A DNA stretch of 64,000 nucleotides from Psychrobacter sp. I-STPA10. GTDB taxonomy: Bacteria > Pseudomonadota > Gammaproteobacteria > Pseudomonadales > Moraxellaceae. The notes under the pieces were generated by a model. It was given only the letters and a program-made list of their open reading frames with translations, had not been told where the DNA came from and ran no database searches. Every line of letters begins with the position of its first letter. The first letter of the stretch is position 1. This document shows positions 10,023 to 16,923 of this stretch, one piece after another. The position numbers were made by a program, and so were the translations under genes. The stretch lies in the NCBI RefSeq assembly GCF_021012795.1, contig NZ_VFYU01000024.1:1-64000 (forward strand), in the 5' to 3' direction.

Positions 10023-10550
10023 TTAATCACAATTTGCTAGCTTGAGTAACGCTTGTTTAAGCTTTTCATCTGTGATGACATGTGTGGCTGTGTGTGCTAT
10101 AGTCTTGCGTGCATTGGTACTGAGTACCTGTTTATTATGATTATCATGAATATTTCTGCTGTTTTTTGTAGGCAGTGATGTCATAGAAGCAGATGTGCTC
10201 AGTGGTTTGGTTGTGTATGAAACAATGATATCAATAGAATTTAATTGTTTAAATGTCATTGATTGCATTTTTATAAACTCAACCAAAGTAGAGGACATAT
10301 AGCGTAGATGGTTGGCAGCAGTATGAGAACTGACAGCAATGGTTAGACTCTCTTGCTCATATTTTACTATCCACATTGTTTTTATGATCTCTGCTGGTAA
10401 GCCGTCTTGTAATAGTCGTCTTATCTCTTGAGTATGAGTCAGCAGCTCATTATATTTATTGTTTAAATTTTTAGGCAGGGTAATACTTGCTACTGATTGT
10501 CGCTCCATTAATGGTGCGAACTGATTGGGCTGTTTTTTTTGATTTATCAT
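10023..10550 (-). CDS. dciA: DciA-like protein (DUF721)
   Basis: This 175-residue protein has a DUF721/DciA domain in its first 120 residues. The segment LPAEIIKTMWIVKYEQESLTI is followed by HTAANHLRYMSSTLVE, in the family's pattern of a short beta sheet plus helix. DciA proteins recruit the replicative helicase DnaB in bacteria lacking DnaC. The C-terminal 55 residues are polar and probably unstructured. It converges with lpxC, an arrangement also found in related genera. The function of this copy is inferred from family membership only. Confidence 0.75.
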   Translation of the reverse strand: MINQKKQPNQFAPLMERQSVASITLPKNLNNKYNELLTHTQEIRRLLQDGLPAEIIKTMWIVKYEQESLTIAVSSHTAANHLRYMSSTLVEFIKMQSMTFKQLNSIDIIVSYTTKPLSTSASMTSLPTKNSRNIHDNHNKQVLSTNARKTIAHTATHVITDEKLKQALLKLANCD

Positions 10551-10834
10551 CTGTTTTATATGCTTTATTGAATAATACTGTTGTGAATATGAGTGTTAGT
10601 TTAGATTCATACCAAAAAGACATGAAGTGAGATGTTAAATTCAGTTGGTTTATATAACAAATAAGCTAACTTGCAGGTCATCTCTAGAGTACATTTTACC
10701 TCTAATGATGACTAGTAGAGTTAAGTTATTGCTGTGTTACTAATATAACATGTCACTTTTTTTACGTTGTCTACTGAAATGAGTCTATGCAACTCAGTTT
10801 ACAGTATGCTTTAAGTTGAACAAATGGAAAGTTT
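10551..10834. other. Divergent spacer dciA / CHAP gene
   Basis: About 280 bp between divergent genes. Both promoters must lie here, but none is close enough to consensus to mark with confidence. Confidence 0.4.
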
Positions 10835-11566
10835 ATGAAAAGATCTTTAATAATATTATCACTGTTTGGTTTGGGTGCTACACAGGCAAATGCTGAGGTT
10901 GAACAAACCTTCCCTGCATATAACATGCCCCTAGTCTATAGTGCAGCCGATGATGATATTGATGGTTATGATGACATAAGCGTAGATGGTGAAGATGAAA
11001 TTAGTCAAGCCATCCAGCAATTAAGCGCACAAGCGCAGCAACGAGAAGATAGACTTGCTGCCTTATCTGAAAAACTCTCGCAACAGTCACAAATGCAAAC
11101 CTCCCCAACCTACTTTGGTACTTCTGCCAATCGCCCAGCCCCTAGAATCAATAGCAACTCTGCCCCTGCCATTGCTGCCGCTCGAGCAGCTCAAGCAGCA
11201 CATTCACGTAGTATTGGACGTTGTGCCCGTTATGTACGTAAGGCACTACAAGCCGCTGGTTATGAGTTTACGCCTAATGCTTCTGCCTATCAATATGCCA
11301 CTCGTGGTACATTAGCCAATGCTGGATTTGTAAAAGTCAGTAATAACACCCCACCACAAATTGGTGATGTTGTAGTGTATAATCGTTCTGCTAAACATAA
11401 GCATGGGCATATTCAAATATTTGATGGTACGGCTTGGGTTTCTGATTTTCGTCAAAATAGTATCAATCCTTATAGCGGTGGTAACTACTCTTACACCACT
11501 TGGAGAGATGCTCGTTATACTGATAATGCCTCAAATAATGGTATCTATCTTGCTATGAATGAATAA
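10835..11566 (+). CDS. Secreted CHAP-domain peptidoglycan hydrolase
   Basis: The protein has 243 residues with a signal peptide (MKRSLIILSLFGLGATQANA, cleavage after ANA). An acidic and Q-rich spacer of about 100 residues with coiled-coil character follows. The C-terminal CHAP domain has its catalytic cysteine in GRCARYVRKAL near residue 129 and its histidine in HGHIQIFDG near residue 189. CHAP enzymes cleave peptidoglycan amide or endopeptide bonds, so a role in cell separation is likely given the dcw neighbourhood, but the exact bond cut is unknown. A terminator follows at 11762. Confidence 0.8.
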   Translation: MKRSLIILSLFGLGATQANAEVEQTFPAYNMPLVYSAADDDIDGYDDISVDGEDEISQAIQQLSAQAQQREDRLAALSEKLSQQSQMQTSPTYFGTSANRPAPRINSNSAPAIAAARAAQAAHSRSIGRCARYVRKALQAAGYEFTPNASAYQYATRGTLANAGFVKVSNNTPPQIGDVVVYNRSAKHKHGHIQIFDGTAWVSDFRQNSINPYSGGNYSYTTWRDARYTDNASNNGIYLAMNE

Positions 11567-11699
11567 TATCTCGTTTTTGTTCAAGATGACATTATTGTGT
11601 GTTGGTTGTGTTGTTGATGAGCCGTGATAGAGAACAAAGAAATAGGTAACTAAGATTAGAGAATAGATTTATTAAATATCTCATATCAATACATTATTA

Positions 11700-11796
11700 A
11701 TGAAAACATTGTTATTAACAATATTGTTATTAAAAACATTATTAATAACAATATGATAAACAAGCTCAGTTTCTGTCATAAGAAGTTGGGCTTTTT
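11700..11796 (+). terminator. AT-rich repeats and terminator after the CHAP gene
   Basis: Repeated ATTGTTATTAA and its complement occur at 11708-11752. They are followed by a stem AAGCTCA/TGGGCTT (one G-U pair) and five T residues ending near 11796. The hairpin fits an intrinsic terminator for the plus strand. Confidence 0.55.
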
Positions 11797-11849
11797 ATTT
11801 GCTTATCGTCAAGACACCTTAAATAAATTATTATGTTGCCTTGAATTAT

Positions 11850-12014
11850 AGGGGCTGTTGAACTTTCACCCCGTTAGGCTAATATCTACAAGGGATACAG
11901 CTACTTTTTACTTTCATATAAAAATTGGCTAAATTTGCATGATGAAGCGTTAATGAACTGGTTCATATCCCTGCTGTTATTAACCAGAGCTACCTACGTT
12001 CATTGCCTTGACTA
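11850..12014 (-). pseudogene. Probable 3' relic of an IS5-like insertion sequence
   Basis: The plus strand reads GGGGCTGTTGAACTTTC at 11851, resembling the terminal repeats of IS5/IS903 elements. On the minus strand just inside it is a frame ending DLVKAMNVGSSG-stop, reminiscent of the VKAMN end of IS5-family transposases. No full transposase or second terminal repeat is visible. The relic lies exactly between host DNA and the prophage. The identification is weak and needs a database comparison. Confidence 0.35.
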
Positions 12015-12113
12015 AGTCACTATTTATTAATCAAAAACGTTAAAATTTTTCGAAAAAATCGTTATAAATTATGCTATTAAAAATTTCTAAATAAGAAACT
12101 TTATTTCATATTC
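12015..12113. other. Prophage left end region
   Basis: AT-rich DNA between the IS relic and the methylase gene. GAAACTTTATTTCA at 12095-12108 matches 13 of 14 bases of a site near the right end (46883-46896). A weak A/T-rich minus-strand hairpin (TTTCT/AGAAA then T5) lies at about 12078-12098 and might end the com-methylase transcript. Confidence 0.4.
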
Positions 12114-12962
12114 TCACCATTTGTAAATCATATTGTCTTCATAGGTTGCTAATTGATTAATACGAGATATCTGACTGACTATATCAAACCCTCCTAAACG
12201 CTCCCATGCTGCTACGTCGTTATCTTTGAGATAGTCCATGTACGCCAATACTTCGCTACGAGTACTACTAAATAGTATATAAGGCGGTCTGACTAGCTTC
12301 ATTAGTGTTAAAAATTGCACCATGCCAAAATAGTTATCTAGCGAATAAGCACCTTGTTTGGTGCTTACATAGGGTGGGTCTAATATGAGTAAGGTCTTGG
12401 GGCTTGTTTGATAAGTGGGTAATAACTTTTCAAATGACAATGACACTATCTCTATACCATCTAAATAGCCATCAGCTAAATTATAGTCACTACATCTAAT
12501 GGTGTTATACATCGTTTGCTTGAAAAGCTCATCAACACTACTAACTTGCTTACCACTAAACAAAACCCATGTGCTAATACTTTGTAGGTCTATATAACCA
12601 TCGAAATCTTGAATGACAGATTGTACTTTAGACTTCACATGCTTTGATAGTTTTTTGCCTCTTGGTGAGTCACCTAGGGCATCAAGTAGAGAATGACGGA
12701 GAAGATTGGTATCACTGATATGCTTTAATCGCTCACTATAGCCATCAAAGTCGTTATAGATGACATTAGCAGCAGGCTTGAAATGTTTTGCATTATTGGC
12801 AAGTAATCCGCTGCCACCAAACGTGTCTATGATCGTCCAACCTGCACCATCGTTCTGTATATGATTGTTGATAACTGTTCGGAAGGCTTTTAAGAAGTTA
12901 CGTTTCTGACCGACGAATGGCAGAGGAGCTTTGTTGTAGAGTTTGGGCTGGCAGATTTCCAC
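12114..12962 (-). CDS. Phage D12-class DNA N6-adenine methylase
   Basis: This 282-residue Dam-like methyltransferase would protect or mark phage DNA. Motif I-type segments PFVGQKRNF (residues 15-23) and DTFGGSGLLA (about 46-55) bind S-adenosylmethionine. DPPY near residue 195 is the catalytic motif IV of N6-adenine enzymes. The target sequence cannot be told from the protein. It is the last gene of the leftward operon and overlaps com by 65 bp, the same geometry as Mu com-mom, so Com-dependent translation is likely. Phage B3 also has its modification genes at the extreme left. Confidence 0.88.
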   Translation of the reverse strand: MEICQPKLYNKAPLPFVGQKRNFLKAFRTVINNHIQNDGAGWTIIDTFGGSGLLANNAKHFKPAANVIYNDFDGYSERLKHISDTNLLRHSLLDALGDSPRGKKLSKHVKSKVQSVIQDFDGYIDLQSISTWVLFSGKQVSSVDELFKQTMYNTIRCSDYNLADGYLDGIEIVSLSFEKLLPTYQTSPKTLLILDPPYVSTKQGAYSLDNYFGMVQFLTLMKLVRPPYILFSSTRSEVLAYMDYLKDNDVAAWERLGGFDIVSQISRINQLATYEDNMIYKW

Positions 12963-13137
12963 GAGGTTGTCCTTTTTGGATAAGAGCCTCGTGGGCTTCT
13001 ATGGTGCTGGGATTAGCGGCGTGCTTGACGCTCATAGTATTAATGATTTTACAACGAGAACATTTAATAGAGAGGTTGTCAAAAACTCCAATTTTAAGTA
13101 GTTTTTTACCGCAGTTTTGACATTTTATAAATTTCAT
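12898..13137 (-). CDS. com: Com-like zinc-binding translational activator
   Basis: The start at 13137 gives MKFIKCQNCGKKLLK, aligning with the Mu Com N-terminus. An in-frame ATG at 13152 has no ribosome site. The zinc finger is C6, C9, C26, C29 in two CxxC pairs. Mu Com binds mRNA at the com/mom junction and opens the mom ribosome site. Here the downstream gene is an adenine methylase. The protein has 79 residues and its polar C-terminal half is encoded over the methylase start. Its own ribosome site GGTGG lies inside a long hairpin (13144-13225). Confidence 0.8.
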   Translation of the reverse strand: MKFIKCQNCGKKLLKIGVFDNLSIKCSRCKIINTMSVKHAANPSTIEAHEALIQKGQPRGNLPAQTLQQSSSAIRRSET

Positions 13138-13143
13138 AGGGAT

Positions 13144-13225
13144 AACCACCATTGCTATTTTTGAATTAAATAGTTAGGCTATACATTCTCTGCGTAGAGA
13201 AGATAAGCCTTAGCCAATGGTGGTT
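13144..13225 (-). promoter_or_regulatory. Structured leader that hides the com ribosome site
   Basis: A perfect 11-bp inverted repeat, AACCACCATTG / CAATGGTGGTT, has arms at 13144-13154 and 13215-13225 and extends to 14 bp with a single bulge. Between the arms lie an AGGCT/AGCCT pairing and a perfect TTCTCT-ACGC-AGAGAA hairpin (13186-13201). The arm next to com contains the GGTGG ribosome site, so translation should be blocked until the stem opens. No T-run follows on the minus strand, so it is not a terminator for this transcript. Confidence 0.7.
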
Positions 13226-13291
13226 TTTCACCTGCGGGTCTGGTGGGTATTGGCGTACCTGCCAGTCGCTTATTTTATTTGCTTGATAAGG

Positions 13292-13328
13292 ATTATAGTT
13301 TGTTAGTCTAAATATTAACAGTAGACTA
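13292..13328 (-). promoter_or_regulatory. Candidate com-methylase promoter with dyad
   Basis: On the minus strand TATAAT (13297-13292) is preceded six bases upstream by the inverted repeat TAGTCTA-11-TAGACTA (arms 13322-13328 and 13304-13310). The expected -35 box is poor (TGTTAA), as in activator-dependent promoters. The dyad is a candidate site for the Mor-like protein encoded just upstream, or for a repressor. Confidence 0.45.
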
Positions 13329-13332
13329 CTTT

Positions 13333-13713
13333 CTAAAAGTCTAATTTTAACTGATCACGACGCTTACGCTTACTATCTATCTGCTTTGCTACCGTTAAGC
13401 TATAACCTCTGGATACGCCGTATTTTCTATCGACATCATAACTAGGCATTGTTTGCAGGTCAGCATACATTGCCATGTGACGTGCAAAGACAGCAGGCTT
13501 TGAGGTAATATAAAAGCTTTCTCCAGCAAAGGCTTGTGATAGCTGGCACACAACTTGACTAACTATGCGACTGGCATCAGTGGCTTTAATGCCAAACTTG
13601 ACAAGTTCCGCTTGTAATAGCTCGATGAAGCTGGCAAAAAATGATCCTATGTTACCTACATCTGCTACCTGTTCAATGGACGGCATACTGGTTAATTCAA
13701 ATTGTTCAGACAT
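13333..13713 (-). CDS. mor: Mor/C-family transcription activator
   Basis: The 126-residue protein fits the Mor family, which switches Mu-type phages to middle or late transcription. ESFYITSKP (about 65-73) matches the family's dimer strand. VDRKYGVSRGYSLTVAKQI (about 94-112) is the C-terminal helix-turn-helix, followed by a basic tail. It lies at the end of the early operon, as mor does in Mu. It is the best candidate to act on the late promoters near 27360 and 35875 and on the com promoter just downstream. No separate C protein gene was found. Confidence 0.8.
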   Translation of the reverse strand: MSEQFELTSMPSIEQVADVGNIGSFFASFIELLQAELVKFGIKATDASRIVSQVVCQLSQAFAGESFYITSKPAVFARHMAMYADLQTMPSYDVDRKYGVSRGYSLTVAKQIDSKRKRRDQLKLDF

Positions 13714-13731
13714 ATTACCTCCCTCATTAAA

Positions 13732-14130
13732 TCAAATCGTCATTAGTTTAAACGTGGCAAGGTACGGTTCATCTTCAGTTTCTGGTGTTTGATAGTATAC
13801 AGGTTGTGCATCGATACCAGTGTCATGCAATCGCCAGATAACTTGAAATTCTCGCCCATCGTAATGGGTTAGAGTCATGGTTAACTTTGCTACGTCACAC
13901 CATGACCTTAACAGCAATAAGTCTTCACGTCTATGCCATATCCAGTCACCTGTTAAAGTAATTGGTCGTCCAGCCTTTTTTGTGCCTTGTTGCACAACCA
14001 TAGAGCCTGTTAATGTCCATTCAGGATTGGACTGTGCTATTTTGCTCCAGCTAAATTCATCATTCCAATGCATATCATCTGGTAGCTCTATGCTCTCTTT
14101 GGTATCGTTACGCTTTAATTGCCAAACCAT
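13732..14130 (-). CDS. Phage protein of unknown function, tail-component-like
   Basis: The protein has 132 residues and no family could be named with confidence. The middle reads GRPITLTGDWIWHRREDLLLLRSW, then MTLTHYDGREFQVIWR. This beta-rich pattern with a DGR turn is reminiscent of small phage tail or baseplate-adjacent proteins. It lies between the Mor gene and an early-operon gene, unusual for a structural protein. It follows the 14141 gene by 10 bp, so they are co-transcribed. Confidence 0.6.
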   Translation of the reverse strand: MVWQLKRNDTKESIELPDDMHWNDEFSWSKIAQSNPEWTLTGSMVVQQGTKKAGRPITLTGDWIWHRREDLLLLRSWCDVAKLTMTLTHYDGREFQVIWRLHDTGIDAQPVYYQTPETEDEPYLATFKLMTI

Positions 14131-14140
14131 AAATTTCTCC

Positions 14141-14704
14141 TTACTGTTCGGTTTGCTGGCTGATTTTATTGATATATCCGTACCATTGTTTGACCTTGTC
14201 TGGGTTCTTTAGCTCATATTCAATACGTGTGAGAAATTCACCTTGGCTTTCACCGACTTTAGCATTGCTCATAGCAAAGGCATCGTCTTGACATAAGCGA
14301 TAACCAAAAAACTTAATTTGCTTATCCGTTAGTGTGTATTTTTTACGCTCAGAGATATTAGGTGGGGTATAACCCGCCATCACTTTAAGCAGGTAGTTAT
14401 GATTTTTGATTGGGGACTTAAGTTCGCCCTTTGCATGATTGTCCAACATGACGTTAATACCATAAGCCACACGGGCTATGTCACAGCCTTCAAGGTGAAG
14501 ACTTTCGATAATTTTGGCACGGCGGTCAAGCGATAGCTTAGACTTTAATGGGGCAAATAGTTGAGTATATTGCAATACCAGTGAGGATAGAGGGGCTGGT
14601 ACTGTTAGGGCAATGCTAAACGCCATCTCAGCATTGGTTTCATTGATATAGTCACTGAGGTCATGCCCTCTATGACAATTTGGGCAGATGAGTTTATTGC
14701 TCAT
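14141..14704 (-). CDS. Phage early protein with N-terminal zinc knuckle, unknown
   Basis: The protein has 187 residues. Residues 7-14 (CPNCHRGH) form a probable zinc site. The middle is helical. Near residue 140 is TLTDKQIKFFGYRLCQD, resembling the segment found in GemA-type (DUF1018) early regulators of Mu-like phages, but the match is too short to assign. It belongs to the leftward early operon between MuB and Mor, where Mu-like phages keep accessory regulators. Confidence 0.6.
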   Translation of the reverse strand: MSNKLICPNCHRGHDLSDYINETNAEMAFSIALTVPAPLSSLVLQYTQLFAPLKSKLSLDRRAKIIESLHLEGCDIARVAYGINVMLDNHAKGELKSPIKNHNYLLKVMAGYTPPNISERKKYTLTDKQIKFFGYRLCQDDAFAMSNAKVGESQGEFLTRIEYELKNPDKVKQWYGYINKISQQTEQ

Positions 14705-14721
14705 TAGTAATTTCCTATATG

Positions 14722-15414
14722 CTAGTTGATAAGTTTAGGTGAGTTTGTGCTGTGCATGGCATGATGTAGCTTTGCCTCTTTGCCTGCATTAAGACCATTG
14801 GCATAGTCGTCTGTTGCACTTTTCGCATTGCTATTTTTGATGCGGTCAAGTGCACTCACTGTGACTAACCTTAATTCCTGCCGCATAAATTGATTGATTA
14901 ATTGTTTATCTGTCTGTAGAGGTACTAAATTTTTAATTAGATGGCGAACTGTTATTACCCAACCCAAACAGAATGCATCTGCACGAGCCGCTTTGTTTTT
15001 AGCCAAACGTACTCGTTTTAACTGTGTCTTCATGTAATGTAGACGGGCTTGTTTTAGTTGACGGTATAAAACATCATAGGCATAGCTGGCTATCTTTGTG
15101 TGCATCTCTAAGCCCACGAAACAATACTTACCTTTGTTGTTAACATTATCTATATATACTTCACAGCCAAAAATTTGGGCAATCATAATGCTTAATGTAG
15201 TGAGATAAACAGATGGTCGTCTAGCTACTCTGTACTGAGAGTGCTTTTGCTGAATATCTGCCAATTTGATATCAGTCATGCTAATACCATACTGTTCCAT
15301 CATTTTATGTGCTTGACGTAATGCAGTAGCAGATTCTGTTTCATTGCTGGACTTACTTAATGCTAAACAGCGTTTGATTTTGTCCATAATGCGTTCAAGT
15401 TTTTTATTATTCAT
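14722..15414 (-). CDS. DUF2786 domain phage protein
   Basis: The 230-residue protein opens with KLERIMDKIKRCLALSKSSN, then ALRQAHKMMEQYGIS, the DUF2786 signature. This domain is common in phage early operons and has no known biochemical role. The remainder is basic and helical, with a YCFVGLEMHTKIASYAYDVL segment typical of the C-terminal part of such proteins. It starts 2 bp after the preceding gene in the operon. A nucleic acid role is plausible but unproven. Confidence 0.7.
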   Translation of the reverse strand: MNNKKLERIMDKIKRCLALSKSSNETESATALRQAHKMMEQYGISMTDIKLADIQQKHSQYRVARRPSVYLTTLSIMIAQIFGCEVYIDNVNNKGKYCFVGLEMHTKIASYAYDVLYRQLKQARLHYMKTQLKRVRLAKNKAARADAFCLGWVITVRHLIKNLVPLQTDKQLINQFMRQELRLVTVSALDRIKNSNAKSATDDYANGLNAGKEAKLHHAMHSTNSPKLIN

Positions 15415-15416
15415 GT

Positions 15417-15803
15417 TCAGATTTCCTTATTCTTTTTAATTAAATCATCAAACATAGTCTTGAGAGCTTCAACTAATTCATATGGCATAGCATCTACAGT
15501 GTTTATCCCATCTAACATTTTGATATAAAACTCCAATGCTGATATAGTGGCTTGAACCTGATAGCTATTCAGAACTAGAGTAAAACTATCTTTATCATAG
15601 ATACTCTTTGACAGTGCTTCTATAAGAGGTAGTACCTCACTTAATGGCAGGACGATGCTAGTCGTCTGCTCATTATCATCTTGATTGAATGGCATCTGAA
15701 CAATACTGTTGATACCCAAATAGATACCTTGTCCACAAGTTCTTACTCTTAACGTTTCAATATCCCGATGATACTGGCTTGTATACTCATATAGCTTTGA
15801 CAT
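15417..15803 (-). CDS. Hypothetical phage early protein
   Basis: The protein has 128 residues, is acidic, and has no recognised domain. It has a beta-rich first half (GQGIYLGINSIVQMPF) and a helical second half. It lies tightly between MuB (2-bp gap) and the DUF2786 gene (2-bp gap), so it is co-translated with the transposition genes. No function can be offered. Confidence 0.6.
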   Translation of the reverse strand: MSKLYEYTSQYHRDIETLRVRTCGQGIYLGINSIVQMPFNQDDNEQTTSIVLPLSEVLPLIEALSKSIYDKDSFTLVLNSYQVQATISALEFYIKMLDGINTVDAMPYELVEALKTMFDDLIKKNKEI

Positions 15804-15805
15804 GG

Positions 15806-16921
15806 TTATATCCCCTCAAAAATATCAGCAGTAATTTTGCTTTGCCCAATTTCAGCGCATTTATTCATCGCAGCAATGACAGCGTTATTAACAATAAGTG
15901 GATATAGCAAACTAATACTATGCTCACCATTGGTTTGGGTGAGGCGGGCAGTTAATCCACTCATGGCATCATCAGCAAAAATAGCGTCAAAACTAAGACT
16001 TGCTCGCTGACACTTGTGCTTCAGATAATCACCAACATAGGCATTTAAAGGTTGTAATTCGACTTGCTCACAGCGACGTGCCACTTCTCGAATATCAGAG
16101 TTACGCTCGTTTAGTTTAATCTTCAGCTCAGGTTGTCCAATGAGTACGATAGCCAGTAGGCGACGCATACCATCCTCTAGTTCCCAAAAGCGTTTTAGGT
16201 ACTTCAGCATGGGTATGGTGAGGTCGTGAGCTTCGTCAATCACTAGGCAATGTTTATTGCCTGCACGGCTAGAGTCAGTCAGTAGGCGTTTGATTTGACG
16301 AGCTTTGGCTTCCATTGAGCGTTTGGGGTTTTCTTGCCCTCGGCTAATGTCATCTATGATGGCATCACATAAATGAGCGACACTTAGACGAGTCTTGTCG
16401 ATGGCTTGTGGTTGAATGATGATGACACTGTCTTTGTCCTCTTTTACCCCCTCAATCAGGTCACGTTTTAGAGTAGTTTTGCCTGCACCTGACTCACCTA
16501 TGATGGCGATAAATCCTCCATGTTTGGCGGTAGACAGCATGGATTGACGGATATAGCGTTGCTCGGCAGATAGATACACATCTTCACGGCTTTGTACATC
16601 GTCAGCAAAGGGTGATTTGTGCAGTTTGAATAGTTGCTTGGCGGCTTGGGTTAATGCTTGCATATCGGGTAGCTCCTTTTGTGCTAGTGGATTGTTGTTA
16701 GTTATTTGTGTTGCCTGCATGGCTTGCCAGTTTGGCATTGATGTCACATTTAAAGCAGTTAAAGCATTGTCTATATTGTTGTGTATGGTTTCGGGGGCGA
16801 TTGAGCTTGGGTATTTACCATGCTTTATTAACTGGTTAATCACTGCTGGGCTGTAGTTTGTTTCAGCGGCAAGTTTGCGTTGGCTGATACCGTGAGCTTG
16901 CAAAATTTGTTGTAATGTCAT
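15806..16921 (-). CDS. MuB-like target-DNA-binding ATPase
   Basis: MuB is an AAA+ ATPase that coats target DNA, delivers it to the MuA transpososome and gives target immunity. The 371-residue protein has an N-terminal helix-turn-helix (ISQRKLAAETNYSPAVINQL, about 13-32), a Walker A GESGAGKTT near residue 141 and a Walker B CLVIDEAHDL near residue 227. A C-terminal helical domain follows. The gene starts 2 bp after the MuA stop, the invariant A-B arrangement of transposable phages. Confidence 0.93.
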   Translation of the reverse strand: MTLQQILQAHGISQRKLAAETNYSPAVINQLIKHGKYPSSIAPETIHNNIDNALTALNVTSMPNWQAMQATQITNNNPLAQKELPDMQALTQAAKQLFKLHKSPFADDVQSREDVYLSAEQRYIRQSMLSTAKHGGFIAIIGESGAGKTTLKRDLIEGVKEDKDSVIIIQPQAIDKTRLSVAHLCDAIIDDISRGQENPKRSMEAKARQIKRLLTDSSRAGNKHCLVIDEAHDLTIPMLKYLKRFWELEDGMRRLLAIVLIGQPELKIKLNERNSDIREVARRCEQVELQPLNAYVGDYLKHKCQRASLSFDAIFADDAMSGLTARLTQTNGEHSISLLYPLIVNNAVIAAMNKCAEIGQSKITADIFEGI

Positions 16922-16923
16922 GG

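Noticed and set aside
12917-13120. 67-codon plus-strand frame opposite com
   Set aside because: It is antisense to two well-supported genes and has no ribosome site.
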